DNA of 64,000 nt from Pseudomonadota bacterium (lineage in GTDB: Bacteria; Myxococcota_A; UBA796; SXON01), in assembly GCA_030685065.1 (NCBI GenBank), contig JAUXQH010000171.1, positions 1 to 64,000 of the forward strand. The letters run 5' to 3'. Shown here in pieces: positions 1 to 7,160 of the stretch. The notes under the pieces were generated by a model. That model was given only the letters and a program-made list of their open reading frames with translations, was not told where the DNA came from and made no database searches. Position 1 is the stretch's first letter, and every line of letters starts with the position of its first letter. Position numbers and translations under genes: made by a program.

Positions 1-607
1 ACGCCACGGGATCCTTGAGCATCTCCTTCGAGAGGCGCTGGATCTCGGTCGGCATCGTGGCGCTGAAGAACAGGGTCTGGCGCTGCTTCGGGATCTGCGC
101 GAGGACGCGCCGCACGTCGGGGAGGAACCCCATGTCCAGCATGCGATCGGCCTCGTCGAGGACGAGGATCTCGAGCTTGTCGAGCCGCGCGTACGGCCGC
201 TGGAGGTGGTCGAGCAGGCGGCCCGGCGTCGCGATCAGCACGTCTACACCGCTGCGGAACGCGCGCTCCTGCGGGCCCATGGCGACGCCGCCGAACACCG
301 ACGCGCCGGTCAACTTCGTGTGCTTCGCGAGCAGCTCGAGGTGCTCGAGGATCTGCGCGGCGAGCTCGCGGGTGGGGGTGAGCACGAGCACGCGCGTGGT
401 GCCGCGCGGCTTCTCGAGGAGGCGATGCAGGACAGGGAGGAGGAAGGCGGCGGTCTTGCCGCTGCCGCTCATCGCGGCGGCGAGGAGGTCGCGGCCGGCC
501 ATCCCGGCCGGGATCGTCTGCTCCTGGATGGGCGTGGGGCGGGTGAAGCCGAGATCGGTCACGCCCTGGAGGAGGTTGGCGTCCAGGCCGAAGTTCGAGA
601 AGTCCAC
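1..607 (-). CDS. DEAD-box ATP-dependent RNA helicase (3' end outside window)
   Basis: N-terminal RecA-like domain of an RhlE/DeaD-type RNA helicase, which unwinds RNA duplexes using ATP. The minus strand reads through the expected motifs in order: Q motif GFTRPTPIQEQ, motif I SGSGKT, Ia PTRELAAQ, Ib TPGRLLDHL, motif II DEADRMLDMGF and motif III SAT. The usual residue pair before motif I (QTG) is replaced by MSG, which is mild. The start is taken as GTG at 607 with AAGGA five bases upstream. No ATG lies nearby in frame before the Q motif. The C-terminal helicase domain lies beyond base 1, so RhlE, RhlB and DbpA types cannot be told apart. It reads away from the neighbouring membrane-protein gene. 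Confidence 0.93.
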   Translation of the reverse strand, partial: MDFSNFGLDANLLQGVTDLGFTRPTPIQEQTIPAGMAGRDLLAAAMSGSGKTAAFLLPVLHRLLEKPRGTTRVLVLTPTRELAAQILEHLELLAKHTKLTGASVFGGVAMGPQERAFRSGVDVLIATPGRLLDHLQRPYARLDKLEILVLDEADRMLDMGFLPDVRRVLAQIPKQRQTLFFSATMPTEIQRLSKEMLKDPVA

Positions 608-835
608 TTGTATCCTTGGTAGCGCGGCGGGCCCTCCCCCCGAATGGCGGAGCGCGTGCGCGCGCACGAGCGGCGTGGCGATCGGCCCGGCGCTCAATCG
701 GCGCCCATGTAGCCCGGAGAAGGCCCGCCGTCCGCCGCGGCGCTCGGAGAGCGGCTCCAGCGCGGCGCAGGCGGCGCTCGTTCCGGCCGCGCGGGCCTCG
801 CGCAAGGGGACGTCGACTCGCGGTAGGATGCGCGG

Positions 836-1240
836 ATGAACGACTCCCTCGTCCGCATCGGCTTCTGCGCGGCCGCCGCCTTCAACATCGCCGGGATGCT
901 GGTGTTCACGCGGCTGTTCACCAACGAGGTGCTGTTCGCGACCGACCCCGGGCTGTTCTCGCAACAGGGCTGCATCCTCGTGATCATCTGGGGGCTCGCC
1001 TACCTCGCGCAGGCGGCGAGCTGGCGCGCGGCGCCGTGGATCAGCGCGGTGTTCGCCGTCGAGAAGGTGTTCTTCGCAGGGTCCTGGCTGCTCTGGATGT
1101 CACGGGAGGCGCACCGGCTGCCCGAGATCTCCGCCGCCGACCCGCTCGCCGGCGCGTTCTACGGGCTCTACGGCGTCGGCGATGGGCTGTTCGCCGGGTT
1201 CTTCGCGTGGGCGTTCATCAAGGCGCGGGCGAAGAAGTAG
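836..1240 (+). CDS. Small four-helix membrane protein, unknown function
   Basis: A 134-residue protein with about four hydrophobic segments (roughly residues 8-26, 40-60, 68-86 and 105-125) and a short basic tail (KARAKK). It is an integral inner-membrane protein of unknown role. Its size and layout resemble the 137-residue membrane protein encoded at 24721-25134, which has the same aromatic and Gly-rich helices, so the two may belong to one loose family. The ATG at 836 begins the conserved hydrophobic pattern. It is the last host gene before the left attachment site and converges on the phyH-like gene that lay next to it before the element integrated. Confidence 0.7.
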   Translation: MNDSLVRIGFCAAAAFNIAGMLVFTRLFTNEVLFATDPGLFSQQGCILVIIWGLAYLAQAASWRAAPWISAVFAVEKVFFAGSWLLWMSREAHRLPEISAADPLAGAFYGLYGVGDGLFAGFFAWAFIKARAKK

Positions 1241-1474
1241 GGGGAGGGGTTCCGGCGCTTCCGCCGCGCCCTTGCCGCCCTCCCGGCACGCGGCCGACGA
1301 GCCGATCCTGCCCCGCGTCGGGCACGACGTCGTAGTCGATGAGCTCGACGCCATCGGGCGCCAATCCTCCGGCGACCCGCATCGTCGCACGCCCGCCGAC
1401 GAACGACCCGCTCGGGCGTGCGTCGCGCGGCTCCCCGAGGCGCCGCCCCGCGATCTCGCCGACGGCTCGGCAAA

Positions 1475-1500
1475 TGATAAGTCGTAAGGTCAGACCCCCC
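1475..1500. repeat. attL, left copy of the 26-bp integration repeat
   Basis: Starts TGATAAGTCGTAAGGTCAG and ends in a run of six C. It is identical over 26 bases to 22583-22608. It lies 155 bases upstream of the integrase ATG. Host sequence to its left is the intergenic end of the membrane-protein gene. A minus-strand open frame with strongly host-like codon use (1218 to about 1474) ends at this repeat, but it has no recognisable product. Confidence 0.9.
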
Positions 1501-1654
1501 TCCATCAAAACCGGCGTTCGCCTGTCGCAGGTGTAGTACGGGTGACGTTCCCTTGTCGGCCGGAATCATCCGGTAGACACGGCACAGTAGCGAGCCACTC
1601 GCGATACGCTGCGCCGGGTTCGGACAACGAAGGGACAACGGGGGCACTTTTCAC

Positions 1655-2953
1655 ATGGCACGGAACACCATCAGCTTGTCGGTGGACACCCTCCCTGACG
1701 GGCGGTTCAAAGTGAGGTGGCAGGAGCCCGTCGACGAGGACGGGGTTCGCGGGAAGCGGGCTCGGTCCCGTGTGGTGAGCGACCAGGGCGCGCGGGATGC
1801 GCTCGTCGGCAAGCTCCGCCGGACCCTTGAGGTTGGGGACGTGTTCGTGCCCGAGGCGCGCGTCGTCACGTCGGCGGCGAGCCTCGAGCGCGTCGCGGTC
1901 GACTGGCTGGAGTGGCAGTCGAGCCGCGACCGGAAGCACCAGACGAGGGTGAGGTACAAGAGCGCCATCGCGAGGCTCATGCGGACGATCCGGAAGGTCA
2001 GGCACATCGACGACGACGAGGTGATCCCCGTGTCGGTGCTCGACGTGGCGCTGTTCACCGAGATGCGGAACACCTGGATCGCGGAGGACGCGCGGGCGGG
2101 GAGCGGGGAGAAGGGCCGGAAGCCCGGCGCGTGCTCCCCGATGTGGAGGTACCACCTCAGCGGGCACCTCTTCTCGATCTGGAGCTTCGCCGCGTCGCAG
2201 CCCGCCGCGTACCCCGGCGTACCCCCGCTGGTCGACCGGGGGCTGGTCATCCCGCCTGTACCTGCACAATCGGGCGCCCCCGCTGCGCCCACCTGGGCCG
2301 AGTGCGACGCGGTGATCCGCCGTGCCTACGGGGTGTCCGCCGATCTCGGTGACGTGCTCGCCGGGGAGCGGTTGACGGGGCTCCGCGTGATCCAGGTCAT
2401 CGCGATCCGCCGTCGGGCGCTCGACGTGGCGCACTGCACGCTCCAGGTCGAGATGGGGAAGAGTGCGGCCGAGCACGCAGAGAAGCGGACGGTTCCCGTT
2501 CCCAGGTCGTTGCTCGACGTGTGGCAGGCGCGGATCGCGGCGTGCAAGTCCCCCGACGCGTACCTGTTCGCCACGAACACCACCGGGAGCGGTCACGTCG
2601 AGCCCGACAGCAACGTGATCAACGGGCTGTGGAGCGACGCCGAGCGGGCGGGGGAGGTCCGCGCGAACGTCCAAAAGCCCCTGACGCGCCGGAAGGGCCG
2701 CCCCAACCACGCGTTCCGCGCGGCCTACATGGCGGGCTTGCAGGGGATCACGGTCGAGGTCGACGGGGCGCCCGTGCAGCGGGTGAGCGACCGCACCATC
2801 GATTTCCTCGTCGGTCACCACGCCTCCGACACGCGCGGGAAGCACTACGCGCCCGTCGGAGACAAGGCGCTCAAGGCCGCCGTGGGGCTCGTCGAGCCCA
2901 TCGACATGAAGGCGGCGGCGACCGAGGAGACGAACGTGATCCCGATCCGGTAG
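1655..2953 (+). CDS. int: Tyrosine recombinase (phage integrase)
   Basis: A 432-residue site-specific recombinase that would integrate and excise the element at the 26-bp repeats. The C-terminal catalytic domain shows the full set of residues: Arg about 245 in GLRVIQ, Lys about 268, HAFR about 351-354, a second His about 388 in VGHHASDT, and the tyrosine nucleophile about 398 in KHYAPVG. The N-terminal half (about 1-180) has the features of an arm-binding and core-binding SAM-like domain. The ATG at 1655 lies 155 bases inside attL, the classic int-att arrangement. Two GGACAAC repeats lie immediately upstream (1622 and 1633) and may be arm sites. Confidence 0.93.
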   Translation: MARNTISLSVDTLPDGRFKVRWQEPVDEDGVRGKRARSRVVSDQGARDALVGKLRRTLEVGDVFVPEARVVTSAASLERVAVDWLEWQSSRDRKHQTRVRYKSAIARLMRTIRKVRHIDDDEVIPVSVLDVALFTEMRNTWIAEDARAGSGEKGRKPGACSPMWRYHLSGHLFSIWSFAASQPAAYPGVPPLVDRGLVIPPVPAQSGAPAAPTWAECDAVIRRAYGVSADLGDVLAGERLTGLRVIQVIAIRRRALDVAHCTLQVEMGKSAAEHAEKRTVPVPRSLLDVWQARIAACKSPDAYLFATNTTGSGHVEPDSNVINGLWSDAERAGEVRANVQKPLTRRKGRPNHAFRAAYMAGLQGITVEVDGAPVQRVSDRTIDFLVGHHASDTRGKHYAPVGDKALKAAVGLVEPIDMKAAATEETNVIPIR

Positions 2954-3092
2954 CTACGGAAGCTCTGCAACAGGCGGCGTCGGCGGGTTTCCGTCGGCGC
3001 CGTTCGCGGTTTTTTCGAGGGGCAGCCGCTTGGACGTGAGCCGCGACGGGGGGTGGGTCGGATAGACCGCCGCTTTTGGAGGGGGTGGGAAA

Positions 3093-3314
3093 ATGACTGC
3101 CGACGAACTGAGCCGCAAGCTGCTGATCATGCGGACCCGCAAGCTCGCCGAGCCCGGGATGGTGTTTCTCTACGCCTCGGACTCGCCGCCGCCCGCTGAT
3201 CTCGCGGCGACGTGCACCGAGGCCGCCAAGCTGGCGGGGGGGTGGTGCGAGTACGTGGAACCTGAGCCCCTGGGCGCGGGGCTGTGGGGCGGGAGGTTCC
3301 GCGCTGTAGCGTGA
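3093..3314 (+). CDS. Small element protein, unknown
   Basis: A 73-residue acidic protein with no recognised domain. ATG at 3093 follows a purine-rich ribosome-binding region (GGAGGGGGTGGG). Downstream of int on the same strand and after a 139-base spacer, it may be cotranscribed with int or act as a small accessory or excision factor, although it has no visible helix-turn-helix. It converges with the end of the late leftward operon, with three bases between the two stop codons. Confidence 0.6.
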   Translation: MTADELSRKLLIMRTRKLAEPGMVFLYASDSPPPADLAATCTEAAKLAGGWCEYVEPEPLGAGLWGGRFRAVA

Positions 3315-3317
3315 AGC

Positions 3318-3749
3318 TCAAGGCTCCGTAGGCGTCGCCGCTGGCGTCGTGGGCGTGGTCGACGTCGTCTCCGTCGTAGTGGTCGACGGGGCGCCGCTGG
3401 TCGTCGTGACGGTCGTGAGAGTGCGCGCAGCGTCGGCCACCGCGCCAACGTCCACGCCGCGAGACGCGAGCAGCCCGAAGATCGAGACCAGCGAGATCAC
3501 GACCAGAGCCGACGAGAGCGAGAACACGAACCGACCGGGAGCTTGACGGCGAAGCTCCCGAAGCTCGGTCACGACGGAGCCGAGCGCCGCCGTGTTCTCA
3601 CGCTGCGCCGCGACCATCTCCCCGCGTAGCGAGTCCTGGCCCCTCCGAATCTCACCGACCAGCAAGAGAATTGCGGGGTCGACGCCAGCGTGCTCGGGCT
3701 CGTGGATGGGGGGCTGCACGCTGCTGTGTCCGTTGGAATACCCGGGCAT
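3318..3749 (-). CDS. Single-pass membrane protein with Thr-rich tail (lysis or virion candidate)
   Basis: About 143 residues: a soluble N-terminal part with a heptad-like stretch (about 35-65), one strong transmembrane helix (about 74-95, FVFSLSSALVVISL) and a low-complexity tail rich in Thr and Pro (about 108-143). ATG at 3749 is chosen because it follows GAGGAAG and lies 23 bases after the stop of the peptidoglycan hydrolase gene. Longer in-frame starts would overlap that gene. As the last gene of the late operon, next to NlpC/P60, it could be a holin, a spanin-like protein or a virion membrane protein. The sequence does not decide between these. Confidence 0.65.
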   Translation of the reverse strand: MPGYSNGHSSVQPPIHEPEHAGVDPAILLLVGEIRRGQDSLRGEMVAAQRENTAALGSVVTELRELRRQAPGRFVFSLSSALVVISLVSIFGLLASRGVDVGAVADAARTLTTVTTTSGAPSTTTTETTSTTPTTPAATPTEP

Positions 3750-3772
3750 GACCACTTCCTCGGCTTGCTGCT

Positions 3773-4459
3773 CTACTTCCGCTTGCGGGGCCGCTTCCGA
3801 GGCCTGGGCCTCGTCTGCTCGGCCGCCTCGCGCCACAGGGCGTAGTCGTGGTCATGCTCGCGGACGCCGAGATCCTCGAGCAGATACCGATCCCGCGTCT
3901 CGTCCAGGTCGACGAGCTGCCCGCGCGTGGGGGGCTTGCCCGGGTTGGGGAGACGCAGCCCGCGCGCACGGAGCGCACCGAGGATGCGATCCTTGTTCCG
4001 GTACCCGTAGTAGGACGCCACGCCGAGCACAGCGAGCAACAGAATCGACTTCACTCCCGCCGTCGCAGCTCCGACCACGGAGGACACCACGCCCCCCGCC
4101 CCCACGACACGCACAGCGGCGACGGGCGAACCGATCCCGCCGATCTTGACCGTGGCCCCAGTGTAGGGAGCGGAAACCATCTGCCCGCCGCCGATGGCCA
4201 TGCCGACATGGTTTACCGGGTTCCCGAAGAGGAGCATATCGCCGGGTTGAACGTCGCTAAGCGACACCTTCTGCGTGAGCTTGGTACCCGCCATGAGCGC
4301 CGAGGTAGTCCACCGGGAGAACCCGGAGAGCCCCGCCTGTTGGTAGGCGTAGGTCATAAGCCCGGAGCAGTCGAACGAGTTTGGCCCGGCGCTCCCCCAC
4401 TTGTAGGGTTTTCCGACCTGGGCTTTTGCCGCTGCAACCGCGAGGGATGCGATGCTCAT
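3773..4459 (-). CDS. Membrane-anchored NlpC/P60 peptidoglycan hydrolase
   Basis: A 228-residue cysteine peptidase of the NlpC/P60 superfamily, which cuts peptide stems of peptidoglycan. The catalytic Cys is about residue 31 (SFDCSGLM) and the His is about 84 (NHVGMAIG), spaced as in the family. Unusually for a soluble endolysin, a transmembrane helix follows (about 134-152) and then a basic C-terminal tail (RPRPRKRPRKRK). It may therefore be anchored in the viral or host membrane, as an entry or exit lysin. The ATG at 4459 overlaps the previous stop as ATGA. The longer upstream reading is only the shadow of that gene. Confidence 0.85.
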   Translation of the reverse strand: MSIASLAVAAAKAQVGKPYKWGSAGPNSFDCSGLMTYAYQQAGLSGFSRWTTSALMAGTKLTQKVSLSDVQPGDMLLFGNPVNHVGMAIGGGQMVSAPYTGATVKIGGIGSPVAAVRVVGAGGVVSSVVGAATAGVKSILLLAVLGVASYYGYRNKDRILGALRARGLRLPNPGKPPTRGQLVDLDETRDRYLLEDLGVREHDHDYALWREAAEQTRPRPRKRPRKRK

Positions 4460-4815
4460 ACGAACGCCGATGCGGCGACTTCCACGACGTCGGCCGCGAG
4501 TCCGGTAGCTACCACGCGAATCCAGACCGCTCCGGCCTGAATGATGGCGATATTCGGCGCGGCCCCACCCGGCGTCAGGGTGATAGTCGGCGTATGAACC
4601 AACCATTCCGGCGTACCGGGTGAGGCCGACTCGCGGATCGCGAAGTCCACGCGCACGTTTACCGCCGCGAGCCCGTTCGTCTGGTTCAGCCAGAGGAACA
4701 CCCGAGGGTACCCCCTCACGTAGAACGCATCCGACGACGTGGTGATACCGGTCGCGGTCAGGGTGCGACGGAACGTAGGTCCCGCACTGCCCGCATTCAC
4801 AGGAAGATCGGTCAT
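4456..4815 (-). CDS. Small beta-rich protein, putative virion component
   Basis: A 119-residue protein with no recognised domain. Alternating hydrophobic residues and many Thr, Val and Gly suggest an all-beta fold. There are no membrane helices. The ATG at 4815 overlaps the stop of the upstream gene as TAATG, and its own stop overlaps the hydrolase start, so translation is probably coupled across three genes. Position and style suggest a minor capsid, penton or decoration protein. This is inference from context only. Confidence 0.6.
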   Translation of the reverse strand: MTDLPVNAGSAGPTFRRTLTATGITTSSDAFYVRGYPRVFLWLNQTNGLAAVNVRVDFAIRESASPGTPEWLVHTPTITLTPGGAAPNIAIIQAGAVWIRVVATGLAADVVEVAASAFV

Positions 4816-5387
4816 TAGTAGATGCCCCCCTGGATCGAAATCGTCGGGAGCGGAGCCGGGGGCGCCTCGATGCCGGGGAGCCACTGCGCGATGATCACGA
4901 GCTGCCAGAACCGGATCGGGTACCCGCTCGAGGGAGGGAAGATCGAGAGGATGGCTGCGCCGAGTCCCGTGGAACAGTCCCCCGTGACATCCTCATCCGG
5001 CTTGAACCGATGGACCAACGCCGAGTCCACAGGATGCCCGAGCTGGCGCACGAGAAAATTCAAACCGAGGTGGTTCGTGTTCAACCCGCTGATCGAGACG
5101 AAAAGCTGTTGTCCCGCCACCCGGTTGATCGGGTATGCGGCCGTCTCGCGGGACGTTGCGCCACGCAGATCGGGACGGAGATCGAAAACCGGCGTACCCC
5201 AGGACGCTTGGAAGAGGACGGGCTCGGTTCCCGTGTTCCAACCGAGGTTAGCGCGCTCCGACTCCCAGTAAGCCCCGGGCCGCTGCACAGCCGACGGCAT
5301 CGGGAAAGGGAGCGTAGACCCCGGCGAAACGTAGCCGTTGGCAGACGGTTCGGCCGGAGGACACAGCGGGGGCCAGGGAACGAGCAC
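4815..5387 (-). CDS. Putative virion protein, 190 residues
   Basis: Soluble and beta-rich, with Pro-rich ends (PPAPLPTISIQGG near the C-terminus) and an internal stretch LFVSISGLNTNHLGLNF. No known domain was recognised. The start is taken as GTG at 5387, three bases after the stop of the preceding gene. No ATG is available near the N-terminus. It sits between the two beta-rich proteins I consider capsid candidates, so a structural role such as minor capsid, vertex or spike base is likely but unproven. Confidence 0.6.
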   Translation of the reverse strand: MLVPWPPLCPPAEPSANGYVSPGSTLPFPMPSAVQRPGAYWESERANLGWNTGTEPVLFQASWGTPVFDLRPDLRGATSRETAAYPINRVAGQQLFVSISGLNTNHLGLNFLVRQLGHPVDSALVHRFKPDEDVTGDCSTGLGAAILSIFPPSSGYPIRFWQLVIIAQWLPGIEAPPAPLPTISIQGGIY

Positions 5388-5390
5388 CTG

Positions 5391-5948
5391 TTACCGCCCG
5401 CCCACGTAGGAGCTGCCAGTGCGGAACTCGAGGCACATCAGCACCACATCGATCCGGGTGTTCGCGGCGCCCAGACCGGCCATGATCGGCGTGATCAAAA
5501 GCGTCGCGGCCGACCCCGCACCGAATACCCAGCCGCCGCCCGCCAGAAATCCAGGGTGCTCGCCGGTACCGACGAACGTGGACGCGAGGCGCGACTCCAC
5601 GGTGATCCGCTCGCCGTTCGCCGTGGCGAGCGCGAGGGAGAACGAATCCCGAGGCGAAACGCCGATAGGCCATCCGGCGCCCGTGGAGATCAGCGCCGTG
5701 GCGTTGACCGCACACACGATGGTCGGCAGGTCGAACCTGACGATCCGCGTAGCCGTCGTGTTGACCACGTTGTCGGTGTCCGCGAACGCGAGGGTTGCGC
5801 TGTAGTACCGCACGAACGACGCGACACTCGGATCGGTCGACTGCATCGGCACAGTCGGCCAAATCTGCCCGCGCGCCTCACGGTGGAGGCCCATAGCGCC
5901 GACGTTCTGCGGCATGTTCATGTTGGCGCGCACGCCGTCGTTAGCCAT
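5391..5948 (-). CDS. Putative jelly-roll-like capsid protein (second candidate)
   Basis: A 185-residue protein without membrane helices. It is predicted by eye to be mostly beta strands (RIVRFDLPTIVCAV, SFSLALAT, RIDVVLMCLEF) separated by Gly-rich loops, the texture of viral jelly-roll capsid proteins. The segment SPRDSFSLALAT resembles YPNATFSLIVNW in the 196-residue protein encoded at 6525-7115, so the two may share a fold. Viruses with two single-jelly-roll major capsid proteins encode them close together, which would fit. ATG at 5948 follows a GAGG motif. No homology search was possible. Confidence 0.55.
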   Translation of the reverse strand: MANDGVRANMNMPQNVGAMGLHREARGQIWPTVPMQSTDPSVASFVRYYSATLAFADTDNVVNTTATRIVRFDLPTIVCAVNATALISTGAGWPIGVSPRDSFSLALATANGERITVESRLASTFVGTGEHPGFLAGGGWVFGAGSAATLLITPIMAGLGAANTRIDVVLMCLEFRTGSSYVGGR

Positions 5949-6055
5949 GGGAAACCTCGAGAGAGAAGGCAGGAAAAGCGAAAACGCGGCCGGAGAGTGG
6001 GGAGCAACTCACCCCTCCCCGGCCGCCTGTGGCGCTGGCTATGTGAAAGCCGGCG

Positions 6056-6442
6056 TTAGCGGATGATCGAGTGGATGTACTCGATGACGAGGATCGCGGT
6101 CTGACCGGTCGTGTCGGACATGGCGACGTTGATCTCGGGGCGGGTCGCAGTCACGGCGTCCGCGTCGACGTCGATGCTGATCTGGTTCTTTTCGGCGGTG
6201 ACGTCGTTCACGGCGATCTGGACCTGCGTACGCATCTCGGCGGGGGTGCCGTAGAGGAACGAGGTCCGCATCAGCGCCTGACTGGCGTAGGACGCAGAGA
6301 GCAGGTCCTTGAGCGGCCCGGCGGCGCAATCCGCGATCATGATCGCGGAGGTGATCGTAGGACCGACCACGGTACCGTCTCCGACCAGCTCGTAGACGAG
6401 GCGGTAGGGGGTGGCGGCCTTCTTGGTAGCAGTGTTCGCCAT
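6056..6442 (-). CDS. Small putative virion protein, 128 residues
   Basis: Soluble protein with a basic N-terminus (ATKKAATPYR) followed by alternating strands (QVQIAVNDVTA, QISIDVDADAV, AILVIEYIHSIIR). No domain was recognised. ATG at 6442 has a GGAG motif upstream. It is flanked by the two best capsid candidates and separated from them by about 80-110 noncoding bases on each side. That is more space than elsewhere in the operon and suggests separately tuned expression of abundant proteins. A cement, scaffold or minor capsid role is possible. Confidence 0.55.
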   Translation of the reverse strand: MANTATKKAATPYRLVYELVGDGTVVGPTITSAIMIADCAAGPLKDLLSASYASQALMRTSFLYGTPAEMRTQVQIAVNDVTAEKNQISIDVDADAVTATRPEINVAMSDTTGQTAILVIEYIHSIIR

Positions 6443-6524
6443 GGTGGCTCCGAATCAGAAAGGGGGTGGCGGCCGAGGATTAGGGGCCTCGGCCTACCCC
6501 ACTTACGCCCGTTGAATCGGGGTT

Positions 6525-7115
6525 TTAGCCAGCGGCCAAAGCGTTCTGGTACGACCCGACAAACGTGGCGCGCATGAGAATTGCGGCAGACGGCGCGATG
6601 GCCGAGACGCCCCAATTCACGATCAGCGAGAACGTGGCGTTGGGGTACAGAACCACGGGGGAGAACCGGAAGATTCCGCCCGCGCCGTTGTTCAGCTCGG
6701 CCGCGACAGTCGTGTTGGTTCCGCCCACGCCGTAGACGCCACCACCCTGACCGGCCATGATCGCGGGGCAGAGCTGGATGACAGTCTGGTTGAACTGCCA
6801 CGACACGATGGACGAGTCCAGGCAGTCATGGAGGTCGGCGGCAGACAAACTGACCTTGGAACCCGGGTAGAAGAACCCGAGCGAGAGCCCCGTTGCGACG
6901 AAGCTGGCGTCGCCGCCCACGGTCGAGGCCTGCATGAGGTTAGTCTCGGTCACCGTGCTGGTCGTCGTCATGCCGGGAGCAACGGACCCCTGCCCGTAAC
7001 CAAAAAACTGGCGGCTCGCGTTGGAGAGGGAGTCGGCAGTGTTGAGCTGCACGGTCGAGTAGAGAACGCCACTGCCGGAACGAGTGAGCGAGGTCTGGGC
7101 GCGGGGGAGAGCCAT
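6525..7115 (-). CDS. Putative major capsid protein (jelly-roll-like), first candidate
   Basis: A 196-residue beta-rich protein without membrane helices. It opens with a polar arm, then VTETNLMQAST and SFVATGLSLGFFY strands, and ends with FRFSPVVLYPNATFSLIVNW and AILMRATFVGSY. The pattern of a TNL start strand, a P-x-N-x-x-F-S-x strand before Trp, and a final strand resembles what I know of capsid proteins in tailless phages of the vertical jelly-roll lineage. It has independent flanking gaps of 82 and 45 bases. It is the best candidate for the main shell protein, but only a structure prediction could establish the fold. Confidence 0.55.
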   Translation of the reverse strand: MALPRAQTSLTRSGSGVLYSTVQLNTADSLSNASRQFFGYGQGSVAPGMTTTSTVTETNLMQASTVGGDASFVATGLSLGFFYPGSKVSLSAADLHDCLDSSIVSWQFNQTVIQLCPAIMAGQGGGVYGVGGTNTTVAAELNNGAGGIFRFSPVVLYPNATFSLIVNWGVSAIAPSAAILMRATFVGSYQNALAAG

Positions 7116-7160
7116 GGTACGTCCGAGGTTACTGACCCGACGAGCGGGCCGTGTGTCTGT

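Noticed and set aside
2954..3092. Terminator after int (GC-rich stretch followed by six T near 3011-3016)
   Set aside because: The T-run is real, but no convincing stem could be paired in front of it, so no terminator is called.
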